Shown: positions 1 through 8,575, numbered from the stretch's first letter. The stretch is DNA of 64,000 bases from DATLMR01 sp964615905 (GCA_964615905.1 CAZTUB010000018.1:72955-136954), one strand, 5' to 3'. A program made the numbers and translations. Notes: a model not told the origin generated them from the letters alone.

Positions 1-4
1 GGTC

Positions 5-391
5 GTGAATTTAAGATGGTTCCCGTATGACTCGGAGAACCTCTTCGCGACCAGCGCGCCTGACAAAGACGGCAACATCAAGAGGACCTGCGTGAGCGGG
101 TGGATCGTCCCGCTTGCTACGCGGGAGATTGTCGAAGTGACGCTCGTCAGGATGATCGAGGCTGACCGGGCGCAAGTAGAGTTCATCTGGAAGTGGGTGC
201 CGACGAGGGTGGGGCGGGCCTTCGTGACAAATGGCGACACCTTCAAGTCTCTCCCGCCGGTGCTTAAGAAGTTTGCCGGCGCGCCGGGGATCAGCATGGT
301 CGATCAGCCAAACGGATATGGGGAGGCGCGGCTTGCGCTGGTGGACGGCAAATGGCAGATAACGAAAGTCGAGCTTAACGATCCGCGTTGA
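5..391 (+). CDS. Hypothetical protein, probably 3' part of a gene entering the window
   Basis: The reading frame is open from the left edge of the window, with a GTG at position 5 and the stop at 391, so the true start may lie outside. About 128 residues are visible. They contain a region rich in Trp and beta-strand-like hydrophobic stretches (VEFIWKWVPTRVGRAF) and end in a Lys/Glu-rich tail. I recognise no family, signal peptide or catalytic motif. A strong hairpin follows the stop by 17 bases and probably ends the transcript. Confidence 0.5.
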   Translation: MNLRWFPYDSENLFATSAPDKDGNIKRTCVSGWIVPLATREIVEVTLVRMIEADRAQVEFIWKWVPTRVGRAFVTNGDTFKSLPPVLKKFAGAPGISMVDQPNGYGEARLALVDGKWQITKVELNDPR

Positions 392-407
392 AGGGGCGGT
401 CAGCGTC

Positions 408-436
408 CGTGGCACGGTGCCAGGTTCACCGCCACG
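408..436 (+). terminator. Hairpin terminator-like structure
   Basis: CGTGGC and ACGGTG pair with the downstream CACCG and GCCACG around a loop of about seven bases. The hairpin lies just after the stop at 391. No long T-run follows, so termination is inferred from position and stem strength. Confidence 0.5.
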
Positions 437-800
437 TAAAGTTCCTGATCAAGTCACTGCGCAAGTGTCAAGAGACACTCCCATTAAAACTAATGTACCG
501 TGCAATCACCCGAACGTCCCAATCAAACAGCTCTTAATCAAACGACCCCGCCCGGATAATGCGCGCCATCCAAGGACCAGTATATGGGACGTGATATCAG
601 CCAAATTCTGAATCAAGCCGCCGTACTTTGCCGCCCGCGTATGGGTACATCAATGGGTAGTGCAATCACCCACCTCTCAATCAAGTTACCGCACATGAAA
701 TTGTCAAATGACAACTTCATGGAATTGTGTGCAATCGCCCAACTTCTCAATCAAGCCGCCCGTACTCTCGGGCGGTAAGCCCCGTCAATATACCGGCTGC
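430..800. repeat. Cluster of CAATCAAG-tailed repeats and small hairpins (no gene seen)
   Basis: This gene-less stretch holds a repeated unit of the form GTGCAATCRCCC, a few bases, then CAATCAA(G), near 499, 660 and 731. Further AATCAAG tails occur near 536 and 611. Small inverted repeats lie between the units: GTGTC/GACAC near 466, TTGTCA/TGACAA flanked by ATGAA/TTCAT near 697-722, and GCCGCCC/GGGCGG near 757-776. The phrase TCAATCAAGTTACCGC recurs at about 44.6 kb. Short open frames here look non-coding. Function is unknown; a structured RNA, a recombination site or a repeat family of the replicon are all possible. Confidence 0.5.
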
Positions 801-934
801 CAAGTTCTCGCAGATTATATGCATCAGCGAGGCCCCGTCACAAGTGGCAGGCACACATTCAGGAGGGGCGTTAATTGACAGATTTCCTGCAAATTGATAA
901 GCTAACGCCCGGGTGAGAGTTCCGGAAATTACAG

Positions 935-3058
935 GTGGGAGTTATGGAACTGATACAAATTGGCAGCTACATCGGGGAGCAGGTAGAAGCAGAGGCGTGG
1001 AGAAAAGAGATCGTACCCGCGTCGGTGGCCGGCACGCCGAGGGATATGGAGATCTACCGCGCTGAAAGAAAACAAAAGCGCATCAAGCATAACTGGCACG
1101 GCGATCACCAGACCTTTTGTCCGCCCAAATGGCATGATCTCGCGATAGGGTCTGGGGCCTGCGGCTTCGGCTGCAGGGCGTGTTTCTTGATGCTGACCTT
1201 CAGGGCGATGCGAGACCCGATGCGCCCCGTCGTCTACGCCAACATCGACGATTACGAAAGAGATATTCGTAGCTGGCTTGTGGCTGAGACGTGGAAGACC
1301 GACCAGGCGGGTAAGAAGCGCGTCAAGCTATCTCATCTCGACACGCTTGGCCTTGGCATCGACTGTGCTGATTCCTTGCTGTTTGAAGGGGTGACGGGTC
1401 AGGCGCGGATGGCGATCCCACTGTTCGCGAATCCGGCAACTAACCCGCGAGGGAACAAGCTGGTGCTTTTGACGAAGAGCGCGAACGTCCACTACCTGGA
1501 AGGCCTGCCGACCGCGAATATCGCGGTAACGTTTTCGGTCAACCCTGAACGGGAGGCGGACCTGTGGGAAGGGGTTTATCGCTGCGATACATGCTCCGGT
1601 AGTGGTAGAATCCAACAAGAGGTTGATAATGGCGGACGGTCTACTCAACTACAACGATACAGCCGCTATCCTGAAGGTGTCTCGGAATATGGTGGAACGG
1701 TATATTCAGGAGAAGCGGTTGAATCCGGTAATCCTGCATACGCGACATCAGAAACGCGGATTCCTGCCGAGCGAAGTGCATGCGTTATTGGAGTGGCGGA
1801 AACTTCACCGGCCGGAGCTTGTTCTGAGCGATCTTGCGAGGATGCGGCGGCAGGGATTGAGCGACCAAGAAATTGCGAGAGCGACTGGGATGAGTCGGCA
1901 AACGATAAGCCAAGCGCTTCGGAGAGCGGGAGTGCCTCCCCTAGAGGCTTGGCAGCGGGCGGGCGCACCTGCGGATCTGACACACGAACAAGAGCAGATG
2001 GTAATAGGGACGATGCTAGGGGATGGTCACGTACAGGGAGCGAATCCGAAACGTCAGGCTTACGCTGCAGAACAGGCGATGAAACAGAAAGAGTACTTGA
2101 TGCACAAATACGAAATGCTCAAGATGTTCTGTCATGCGCCACCGACAGAGAGAAAGAATCGTGTCTTTCCGTCGATTCGATTTACCACGATGAACCATCC
2201 GGCTTTTGCGAGGATAAGTCGACAGATGACGGACGGACAGAGCAACAGAATAGTGTCGCTGGCGATTCTAGGAAAGCTAACCCCTCAAGCTCTCGCCTAT
2301 TGGTACATGGACGACGGAAGCGTGACGGGCGCAAAAACGAGCAACAGCCGGGCTGTGGTGATTTACAGTTACAAACTCGGTCTGGTTCAAAACCAAATGA
2401 TCGCAGACTGGTTTCTGGAGCGCTGGGGCATCAGAGCGACTTTAATAACCAACAAAATCAAATCAGCGGACAGAAATACCGCGCTTTACTTCGGGAGCGG
2501 CAAGCGCTGCCGCGCGTTCTTGAATCTGATAGCTCCCTATATCCTCCCGTCAATGGCTTACAAAATGCCTTTGTAACTTGCCCTGATTGTCGCGGAACCG
2601 GACGCGGTACACGTATCACGCCGCCAATGGATAGCAGGCTTGAGGCCTGTTTGCGCGCCCAGAAGATGGGGTTCGAAGTTAGGTGGAGGCTTGACCCAAT
2701 CCTCACGCCGGATGGGTGGCAGCGCGATTACGAGGATTTCTTCAGGCAGGCAGCTCATATGGGCTTGGCAGTCCGCTACGTCACGCTTGGAACTTACAGG
2801 GAAAAGAATGCATCGCTCGATCAGTGGAGCGCGGCCTGGGGCCTCCCGGCCATGGAATGGGAGCCCGACGGTATGGTGAAAGACGGGACGCACTTTCACC
2901 TGGCCGACGGGCGGCGCATCGAGATATACGGGAAGGTCATTGAGATGATTGGCCGGGCACCCTGGGCGACGACCCCGAGGGTCGAGTTGTGTAAAGAGCC
3001 GCATGCGATGCGACGCAGGGTCGGGATAAACTGCGTCAGTTGTAATTGCTTGCAATAG
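935..3058 (+). CDS. Radical SAM protein, spore photoproduct lyase-like, carrying a 1-kb nested insertion
   Basis: Residues about 90-97 contain CGFGCRAC, a CxxxCxxC cluster motif in the context of spore photoproduct lyase (SplB) relatives, which use a 4Fe-4S cluster and S-adenosylmethionine to split thymine photoproducts. The family assignment is by motif and flanks. A pair of CxxCxGxG zinc knuckles (CDTCSGSGR and CPDCRGTGRG) follows, but they are separated by about 320 residues of low-complexity, Ser/Arg/Asp-rich sequence. That stretch (about 1620-2565) is exactly the DNA that encodes a LAGLIDADG homing endonuclease in another frame. The host frame stays open throughout. Removing the insert leaves a protein of about 390 residues, a normal size for the family. 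GTG 935 or ATG 944 may be the start; GGTGGGAG lies just before 944. Confidence 0.7.
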   Translation: MGVMELIQIGSYIGEQVEAEAWRKEIVPASVAGTPRDMEIYRAERKQKRIKHNWHGDHQTFCPPKWHDLAIGSGACGFGCRACFLMLTFRAMRDPMRPVVYANIDDYERDIRSWLVAETWKTDQAGKKRVKLSHLDTLGLGIDCADSLLFEGVTGQARMAIPLFANPATNPRGNKLVLLTKSANVHYLEGLPTANIAVTFSVNPEREADLWEGVYRCDTCSGSGRIQQEVDNGGRSTQLQRYSRYPEGVSEYGGTVYSGEAVESGNPAYATSETRIPAERSACVIGVAETSPAGACSERSCEDAAAGIERPRNCESDWDESANDKPSASESGSASPRGLAAGGRTCGSDTRTRADGNRDDARGWSRTGSESETSGLRCRTGDETERVLDAQIRNAQDVLSCATDREKESCLSVDSIYHDEPSGFCEDKSTDDGRTEQQNSVAGDSRKANPSSSRLLVHGRRKRDGRKNEQQPGCGDLQLQTRSGSKPNDRRLVSGALGHQSDFNNQQNQISGQKYRALLRERQALPRVLESDSSLYPPVNGLQNAFVTCPDCRGTGRGTRITPPMDSRLEACLRAQKMGFEVRWRLDPILTPDGWQRDYEDFFRQAAHMGLAVRYVTLGTYREKNASLDQWSAAWGLPAMEWEPDGMVKDGTHFHLADGRRIEIYGKVIEMIGRAPWATTPRVELCKEPHAMRRRVGINCVSCNCLQ
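1629..2576 (+). CDS. LAGLIDADG homing endonuclease nested out of frame in the radical SAM gene
   Basis: About 315 residues. The N-terminus has two helix-turn-helix-like segments (NYNDTAAILKVSRNMVERYI, then LSDQEIARATGMSRQTISQALRRAG). Two LAGLIDADG motifs follow: VIGTMLGDGHVQ in the middle and LAYWYMDDGSV about 95 residues later, so the protein should act as a monomeric double-motif site-specific endonuclease. ATG 1629 is preceded by AAGAGG with a seven-base gap, a good ribosome binding site of its own. An in-frame GTG at 1602 is a weaker option. The stop at 2576 falls where the host gene resumes recognisable sequence, so the inserted DNA is almost exactly this gene, with no intron-like flanks visible. 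It is in a different frame from the host, which excludes an intein. Confidence 0.85.
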   Translation: MADGLLNYNDTAAILKVSRNMVERYIQEKRLNPVILHTRHQKRGFLPSEVHALLEWRKLHRPELVLSDLARMRRQGLSDQEIARATGMSRQTISQALRRAGVPPLEAWQRAGAPADLTHEQEQMVIGTMLGDGHVQGANPKRQAYAAEQAMKQKEYLMHKYEMLKMFCHAPPTERKNRVFPSIRFTTMNHPAFARISRQMTDGQSNRIVSLAILGKLTPQALAYWYMDDGSVTGAKTSNSRAVVIYSYKLGLVQNQMIADWFLERWGIRATLITNKIKSADRNTALYFGSGKRCRAFLNLIAPYILPSMAYKMPL

Positions 3059-3141
3059 GGGCGATGCCGAAGGTCCGTCTTGTTATGCGGAGAGGAACCG
3101 GGTTGTAAGGATCGTATTGACGGTTGTCCGGAGACATCGAG

Positions 3142-3693
3142 ATGCAAGAGCATATCCAGGCAGATCCAGGTGGCGTCGGATTCGGCGCCACGCGCGGCCG
3201 GGTGGTTGTGGTCGCCTGCTCGGAGTCCGCCCGTCGCGCCGTCGCGGGGAGATTGGGCATGGTGCGAGGCGGCGAGGCGACCTGCCTGCGTGCGGTGTGG
3301 GTTGAGTTGAAGACAGTCCCTCGTTTCCTGGAAAGGCAGCTCGCGGCCTCCTCCGTAAAGACCGGACCGCGCAACGAGGAGGGCGCTGAACCGGCCCGCG
3401 CGCTCACGGCGGGCGAGATCGATTCTATCAATGCGGAGCTTCTCACGCTCGGCGACGAGCAGAGGTCAATGATGCCCGAAGATGTAGATGAGGCTATCGC
3501 CGAGCGCTTGATTGAAGAGGAGCGAGTAACGCTGCCGATGCTTGAGGCTGTGACCGGGGCAGGGCTTATTTTCGCGCGGGACGACGACACGGAAATTGAT
3601 TGGGACGACCTCGAAGGCGGCACAGGGTGCTGGAGCCGCGGGCTGGTTCCGTGGGAGAACGTCGCCTGCTTGGGCGCGAGGATGAGGAGCTGA
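3142..3693 (+). CDS. Acidic hypothetical protein
   Basis: About 183 residues from ATG 3142, which has GGAG nine bases upstream; a TTG at 3124 is in frame but less likely. The second half is strongly acidic and helical, with a segment predicted to pair as helices (LTAGEIDSINAELLTLGDEQ, then VDEAIAERLIEEERVTLPML) and an acidic DDDTEIDWDD patch. I see no known domain. It lies in the same direction as the radical SAM gene, with about 80 bases between them, and may be co-transcribed. Confidence 0.55.
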   Translation: MQEHIQADPGGVGFGATRGRVVVVACSESARRAVAGRLGMVRGGEATCLRAVWVELKTVPRFLERQLAASSVKTGPRNEEGAEPARALTAGEIDSINAELLTLGDEQRSMMPEDVDEAIAERLIEEERVTLPMLEAVTGAGLIFARDDDTEIDWDDLEGGTGCWSRGLVPWENVACLGARMRS

Positions 3694-3755
3694 AAGGTGC
3701 CACCACAGAGGGTGGCACACAACTAGCTATGCCTGAACGTGAAGGTTAAAGCTTG

Positions 3756-4091
3756 ATGAAACCAACTGCCGCGAAATGGTACTACCGCATTCACGATTCC
3801 CACCTGTTCCGGTGCCTTCTCGGCGTGATCGTCATGTCTGCATTCGACGCCGTCGCGACGGTCGCGCACATAGACCGCGGTGTAGCCACCGAGGGCAACC
3901 CTTTGATGGAGGTTCTGATCACGAGTGACCTTCTGGCTTTCTTTTATGTGAAGATGGCGGTAACGGTCGGCGGGCTGGTCCTGTGTTACTGCTTTTGCGC
4001 TCTGAGAGCCGCCCGGTTGGGATTGAAGGCAATGGCTGTAATCTACTCCTTCATGTCTTTCTATCACCTCATCATCTTGGCGGCGATCTGA
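3756..4091 (+). CDS. Small membrane protein, DUF5658-like
   Basis: About 111 residues with three hydrophobic segments: LFRCLLGVIVMSAFDAVATV near residue 17, a central AFFYVKMAVTVGGLVLCYCF and a C-terminal AMAVIYSFMSFYHLIILAAI. The layout of a first helix ending in an Asp, a conserved-looking GNPLM turn and a later FYVK helix resembles DUF5658 proteins, which are of unknown function. The annotation rests on pattern memory, not on a search. ATG 3756 is preferred over the adjoining TTG 3753. Confidence 0.55.
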   Translation: MKPTAAKWYYRIHDSHLFRCLLGVIVMSAFDAVATVAHIDRGVATEGNPLMEVLITSDLLAFFYVKMAVTVGGLVLCYCFCALRAARLGLKAMAVIYSFMSFYHLIILAAI

Positions 4092-4313
4092 GCCGCCGGG
4101 CCGTATGTGCAACTGATAGTAATGGGCCGTCGAGAGGCTCGCTCCTGCTGCCATACGCCAGTGTCGGGCGCACCCGGCTGCGGCTAATTGACATGCCTGC
4201 TGAAAGTTGTTATCAAGCGGGAGATAAGTCGCACAGATCCGCGCGGGTCGCAGCCAACCGTTGAGTCAAATACCCGGTAGCCTGGCCACGCGCGGTGATA
4301 AGTAGAGAGGTAG

Positions 4314-5147
4314 ATGGCAAAGACCAAACTGACAACTAAGAAAAAACCGCCTGCGGTCCCCCCAGGCCAGAGACAAGAGTCATTATTAGCAAGGCAGCGC
4401 GCCGCTCTGCAGACGTTAAAAGAGAGAGGTTTCACCAGCGAAGATATCGCACCGCTGGTAGGGGCGACTGCCAGGGCAGTCCGAACTTGGATTGATGAAG
4501 GGAGGCGAACCAAACCGAAGACGATTGACCGCCTGGAAGAACTTGCCAGTGGGAATTATCAGCCGGGTGAGGAGCGCCCCATAGAAGGGCGCGGCAACAT
4601 AACACAGGAGGAGAAACGGCGACGCGACGAGCTGGTTGCGAAGCTTGGTCTTAAGACCCCGAAAAAGCGTGTGGCGAAGCTGAGACAAATTATCAAGGAA
4701 AGCCGGATGAAGAGGGACGATTTTGCCAGGGAGCTTGGGGTAGCCAGTCGGACCCTATACCTGTGGCTCGACTCTAATTACGATGGGACGTTATCACTGG
4801 CCGCCGCAGAAAAGCTCAACGAACTGGTAACCGAAAGGAAACGCGACACGACCGTTTCGCTCGAGGAGCGGTTCGACAGGGCGAAAAAGAAACTGCTCAG
4901 CCCTGACATTTACGAGGAGGGCTTCAAACGCCCAGACCGCCGGAGGGCGCGTCTTCTAGAGGTACTCATTGAATTCACCGGTCTGAGCTATCGAACCTTC
5001 TACAGGCTATTTCCTACAGCGCCGGAAGCGGGGAGGGGCGCTGCTAAACCGCGCAAGGGGCGCAAAACAGCCAGCGAAATAAAGTTGACGGAAGGCGTTG
5101 TGGAGGCGCTGGAGCGGGCCGCAGAAGAATTGGGCCGTGTTGTGTAA
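4314..5147 (+). CDS. Three-module HTH DNA-binding protein (paralogue 1)
   Basis: About 277 residues with a basic N-terminal tail and then two separate helix-turn-helix units. The first is around residues 40-75 (FTSEDIAPLVGATARAVRTW) and the second around 130-165 (RDDFARELGVASRTLYLWLD). A third C-terminal unit carries GLSYRTFYRLFPTAPEAG and ends in a helix VVEALERAAEELG. The same three-part order, with clearly related C-termini, is found at 21.7-22.5 kb and 62.8-63.6 kb. It is probably a sequence-specific regulator or a replication or partition-type DNA binder; no recombinase or nuclease residues are visible. GAGAGG precedes ATG 4314. A strong hairpin lies about 100 bases downstream. Confidence 0.65.
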   Translation: MAKTKLTTKKKPPAVPPGQRQESLLARQRAALQTLKERGFTSEDIAPLVGATARAVRTWIDEGRRTKPKTIDRLEELASGNYQPGEERPIEGRGNITQEEKRRRDELVAKLGLKTPKKRVAKLRQIIKESRMKRDDFARELGVASRTLYLWLDSNYDGTLSLAAAEKLNELVTERKRDTTVSLEERFDRAKKKLLSPDIYEEGFKRPDRRRARLLEVLIEFTGLSYRTFYRLFPTAPEAGRGAAKPRKGRKTASEIKLTEGVVEALERAAEELGRVV

Positions 5148-5244
5148 GACGGGCGGCGCGGTGCTGGACTGTTATAGTGCCGTTTTGTTGCAGGGTTGCT
5201 TTTGAAGTTAATTGAGAATTGAAGCTCGGCGCCAGTGACCTGAG

Positions 5245-5287
5245 ATAAGGCCGGGCTGACAGGCAAACCCGAGCAGCCCGGCCTTAT
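5245..5287. terminator. 13-bp inverted-repeat terminator
   Basis: ATAAGGCCGGGCT at 5245-5257 is perfectly inverted at 5275-5287 with a 17-base loop. It sits between the convergent HTH gene (plus strand) and the recA-like remnant (minus strand) and can serve both. Confidence 0.7.
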
Positions 5288-5461
5288 GCGGCGGGGGAGC
5301 GCCGGAGAGTTAGAAGTTTAAGCCGCGATACTTGTCAAAGTGTGTGGAAGCGAAAGTCCGAGCGCTGCTCGGACATCAGCTTCGATCCTTTCTACAAGAG
5401 GACCTGAGCGCCTCATTGAAGCGAGGGCTTCGTGTAGCCCCGGACCCAAGCTCTCGCCTTT

Positions 5462-6338
5462 TTATGTTAAGGAGTCATCGCTCTCGATGACGATCTCGAG
5501 CGCGACCGCGAGCTCCAAAAGATTCCCTTCTCTACAGATGCCTTCGCCGTAGACGATATCGAATTCCGCCTCCTTGAAGGGGGGCGCAAGCTTGTTTTTA
5601 ACAACCCTGGCCCTTGTACGGCTGCCGGTGTTTCGCTCATCACCCGGGATGAGCGAAATCGGGCGAAGCTCCACACGGATCGAAGCATAACACTTGAGCG
5701 CCCGTAGAAGCGTCAGACGATCCCAGTCTTGCGCTCGTCTCCTCTCTAATCTGATTAACAAAGAGCAGACACGTGTTTGAGCGAGATGCGGCGGTCGTGA
5801 GTGTCCTTAGGGCCTGTGACGTAAGCCTACCGTGCAGACCGGGCCAGCCATCGTCCGTGAGGCCGTCGATCTGAGCGAGCGGCACGAGCGCCGCGACCGA
5901 GTCGACGACCACGATGTCAAAGCCGCCCGACCCGACCAGGGTTTGACATATTTTGAGTGCCTGCTCTCCTGAGTCGGGTTGAGAAACAAACAGCTCAGCC
6001 GTGTTTACACCGAGAGCCTCGGCGTAGCGCGAATCGAGCGCGTTTTCCGCATCGATATAGGCGGCAACGCCCCCGGCCTTTTGAGCCATGGCTACGATGT
6101 GAGAGGCGAGCGTGGTCTTACCGCTCGATTCAGGGCCGTAGATCTCGACAATTCGGCCGCGCGGAACGCCGCCAACGCCGAGCGCGGCATCAAGACCCAG
6201 GCAAGCAGTTGAGATCGCGGGAGCCTCGACAACAGTTCTCTCCCCCAGGCGCATGATGGCCCCTTTACCGAATCTCTCCTCAATTGCCGCTACGGCCCTT
6301 GATATCGCCAGGGCTCGCTCGGTTCGATCATCAGCCAT
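5462..6338 (-). pseudogene. recA: Second recA-like gene, frameshifted near the L2 loop
   Basis: The protein starts at ATG 6338, with GAGG nine bases upstream. It has the RecA recombinase core: MADDRTERALAIS, a FGKGAIMRLG motif, Walker A GPESSGKTT, AAYIDAENALD, and Walker B FDIVVVDSVAAL. After INQIRE-type sequence (LLFVNQIREE) and STG the frame breaks near 5705. The remaining C-terminus (ALKCYASIRVELRPI, then APPFKEAEFDIVYGEGI) continues in the next frame to a stop at 5462. About two to five bases (not a multiple of three) seem to be missing in a G-rich spot, including part of the L2 DNA-binding loop. RecA filaments drive strand exchange and LexA cleavage; this copy would not do so unless the frameshift is an artefact. 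The Lys/Glu-rich tail of chromosomal RecA is missing. Confidence 0.85.
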
Positions 6339-6448
6339 AGCTGTCATCCTCACGTGCTCATCAAAATGCGCCGTAGATGAAACACAGTCTAACACATAAA
6401 ACAAAAGGCCGTAAATATATATGGCGGCCTGTATCTTCTCAATTTCAT

Positions 6449-6473
6449 CTATCTGCCAGTCCCTCGCAGATAG
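6449..6473. repeat. 25-bp palindromic repeat, copy 1
   Basis: CTATCTGCCAG and CTCGCAGATAG face each other around three bases. It lies about 110 bp upstream of the recA-like start. Near-identical palindromes occur at 36958-36982 and 61585-61609. Confidence 0.6.
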
Positions 6474-6587
6474 CCGCGGGGTCTGAAGGTTCGAACCCGA
6501 ACGATAGAGAGCAAAAGGCTCGCCACGCGACTGAGGCAAGAAACTGATGGGAAGAAACTGAGTGCGAGGAGCGAAGGATTAATGCTT

Positions 6588-6615
6588 GTGACAAAACGAA
6601 CGCACGAGTTATCAT
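6588..6615 (+). promoter_or_regulatory. Promoter module of the TTGACAAARCGAACGC family
   Basis: GTGACA (-35) is followed by AAACGAACGCACGAGT (16 bases) and TATCAT (-10). The spacer carries the AAACGAACGCA core shared by eight other copies in the window. It points at the gene starting at 6704. This is the only copy on the plus strand. Confidence 0.6.
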
Positions 6616-6703
6616 AGTGATGAATCATCCCAAGCGGTAATAGGTCGTCGAGGGCGGACTAATGTGGAGCGCGGATTGATAAGGAACTATGAGGAGGTCG
6701 AGC

Positions 6704-7438
6704 GTGGTTATGGCAGAGCTGGCGCAAACTGGTGTGGACCCAAACATCACGGATGCTGTTATTGTAGAGGAAGGTCGACCCTACCGGTTGTGGTATGACC
6801 ACGTCTCCGGGCGCGCACAGAGATTTGCTGTCGGCGGTGAATCTGAAGAAGCCGGTAAAGTTGAAGAAACCGCTGATCGAGAATCGAGCCAGGCTTTCAA
6901 GCCTTTCGGCGCTGAGATCGCGCGAGTGTTTGCCGAGGTCGTCAAACAACGCGAGGTGAGCCCGGATTATTTGTTGTCGTTTCCGGATTTCACCCAGGTG
7001 CAGCGGGTCTACCTGGCAAGCATGACGATCGAGGGAGCCCAGACACAGAGCCTGAATTGCATGCTCGAGCTTTCAGATTCGAGCCCCACATATGATCTCA
7101 CCGCGTATCAAACAGGGGCAAAAGGCGGCGGAGCCTTTGCCGTGAAGGAGATGGCGGATTCGCTCAAAAGCCTGTTCTGGCGTATGGTGCGAGAGAATCT
7201 GCTTGCCGCAGGGTGGCGCGTTGTGCGGCCCGACCCGGAATGCCGTATTGAGACGTGGATAAGTCCCGGCCAGGAGAGTCGGATTGAGCGGCTCGCATTG
7301 ATCGAGGTGATCAGCGAATTGCTTGAATCGCGGTTTGACGCGGATCGCGTCTCGTCGAACGAATCCGCTTTATTCAGCCAGGCACAGTTACGACTGCCTA
7401 ACGGCCAGCGGTTTGAATTCAGGGTGATCGAATTGTGA
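6704..7438 (+). CDS. Hypothetical protein under the shared promoter module
   Basis: About 244 residues. AGGAGG at 6692-6697 is six bases before GTG 6704, which is the best start; ATG 6689 and ATG 6710 are in frame but badly spaced. The protein is soluble with no transmembrane helix or known motif. The N-terminal third has a Glu-rich stretch, and the middle reads as alternating strands and helices (QRVYLASMTIEGAQTQSLNC). The C-terminal half contains LIEVISELLESRF. Function unknown. Transcription is likely from the module at 6588-6615, about 80 bases upstream. Confidence 0.6.
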   Translation: MVMAELAQTGVDPNITDAVIVEEGRPYRLWYDHVSGRAQRFAVGGESEEAGKVEETADRESSQAFKPFGAEIARVFAEVVKQREVSPDYLLSFPDFTQVQRVYLASMTIEGAQTQSLNCMLELSDSSPTYDLTAYQTGAKGGGAFAVKEMADSLKSLFWRMVRENLLAAGWRVVRPDPECRIETWISPGQESRIERLALIEVISELLESRFDADRVSSNESALFSQAQLRLPNGQRFEFRVIEL

Positions 7439-7534
7439 CCGCCTCTTAAAGCACCTCACCGAAATCTTAGAAAAGAAGCTTTGTCGGGAATGGTGTTACC
7501 GGGGGCGCGCGTGGGCCCCCGGCAAGAAGGATAG

Positions 7535-7891
7535 CTACCGTGTGCAGGTTGATTCATCCTCCGAAGACTTGTTCGCGTTCGGTCCGGTTTTAGATCGGTT
7601 ACGAGCGCGATTCGAGTTCTTCGGTGTGGACTGTGCGACCTTTGCCGGGGCAATGGTCTTAAACGGGGTTTTGATGCCGCCCTGGCTAAACTTCGAGATG
7701 TAATTCCCGAAGCCCAGAACGACACCGCAAACGGCCCACGCGGAAAAAGCAACGAAGGCCCACTTGATAATTCGCGCGCGCCTGGGATCAACAGGGCGGC
7801 GATCTTCTTCTTCTCGCGACGAGTTCCACTCAGACTCATCTCTGAGATGGCTATGGTCTGCGTGATCGTCAAACAGATCATTGTCATCCAT
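7535..7891 (-). CDS. Single-pass membrane protein, hypothetical
   Basis: About 118 residues. GGAGGT lies six bases before ATG 7891. The first 45 residues are charged and His/Asp-rich (DDNDLFDDHADHSH), followed by one transmembrane helix (IIKWAFVAFSAWAVCGVVLG, about residues 42-62) and a basic, Ser/Asn-rich tail. The layout suggests a cytoplasmic acidic domain and one anchor. No family recognised. Confidence 0.55.
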   Translation of the reverse strand: MDDNDLFDDHADHSHLRDESEWNSSREEEDRRPVDPRRARIIKWAFVAFSAWAVCGVVLGFGNYISKFSQGGIKTPFKTIAPAKVAQSTPKNSNRARNRSKTGPNANKSSEDESTCTR

Positions 7892-8131
7892 CACTCACCT
7901 CCGGAGTTAGGAGCGGTTACTCGGTTGCGAAAGCCGCTGGCGCGGCTCCCACTATCGAGGCCGCGCCGGTGTTTATTCGAATGCTATCAACCAGGTGCTA
8001 CAGGCAATTTCGATTCCTGATTCGCCTGGGGGTGTAATCAATCGTGCGGCACGCTTCGTGCAATGGCGAATTACACCACATGAACCGGCTGACCGAAGCC
8101 GCAGAGATTACGCGAGAAAGGAGGCCGGGCC

Positions 8132-8512
8132 GTGATCCTCGGAGATGGCGTTAAGTTTATTGGGGATCCCGGCTTTTACCTGCTGTTGGCAATTTATCTG
8201 CTTACGGCATCGGCAGCCGGGTTCATAGGGGCGGTGAGGTTCAAGCGAAAGGACTCCTTCTTCAATTCCGGCCCAGGCTCAAAGTGCCAGGCTCTCGCGT
8301 TCGCTGCGCTGGCCTTTACGTGTGGGGTCTTATACATAAGAAGCGGACCCTGGGCGACCCTGCTGCTGCTAGAGATATTGTGGCCGGTGCTTGGCCGAGG
8401 CGCACGATTGGGAATCCGTTTCGCAAGCCGCGTCAATATTCGGGACAACTCCCAGGTCCGGATCACCGAAGAAGGCGGGATCGACTCCGAGCCTATGGGT
8501 GAGCCAGTTTGA
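8132..8512 (+). CDS. Small membrane protein, hypothetical
   Basis: About 126 residues from GTG 8132, with AGGAGG ending seven bases before it. Hydrophobic segments at about residues 13-35 and 50-85 give three probable transmembrane helices, followed by a charged cytoplasmic tail ending in GGIDSEPMGEPV. No known domain. It is convergent with the TPR gene that ends at 8576. Confidence 0.5.
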   Translation: MILGDGVKFIGDPGFYLLLAIYLLTASAAGFIGAVRFKRKDSFFNSGPGSKCQALAFAALAFTCGVLYIRSGPWATLLLLEILWPVLGRGARLGIRFASRVNIRDNSQVRITEEGGIDSEPMGEPV

Positions 8513-8575
8513 CACCACCTGCGCCGATTCCGGCGCACCCGCGCGAATCTCTCTGACCAATCCTCGAAAATACAT

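Noticed and set aside
1602..2576. Intein or intron in the radical SAM gene
   Set aside because: The endonuclease is in a different frame from the host, so it is not an intein. No group I/II core or extra flanks are visible around the nested gene; an intron is not fully excluded.
3036..3722. Long minus-strand frame opposite the acidic hypothetical protein
   Set aside because: Ser/Arg/Pro-rich composition is the shadow of the Glu/Asp-rich plus-strand gene.
6480..6510. tRNA-like GGTTCGAACC near the recA-like gene
   Set aside because: No acceptor stem or other arms can be folded around it.
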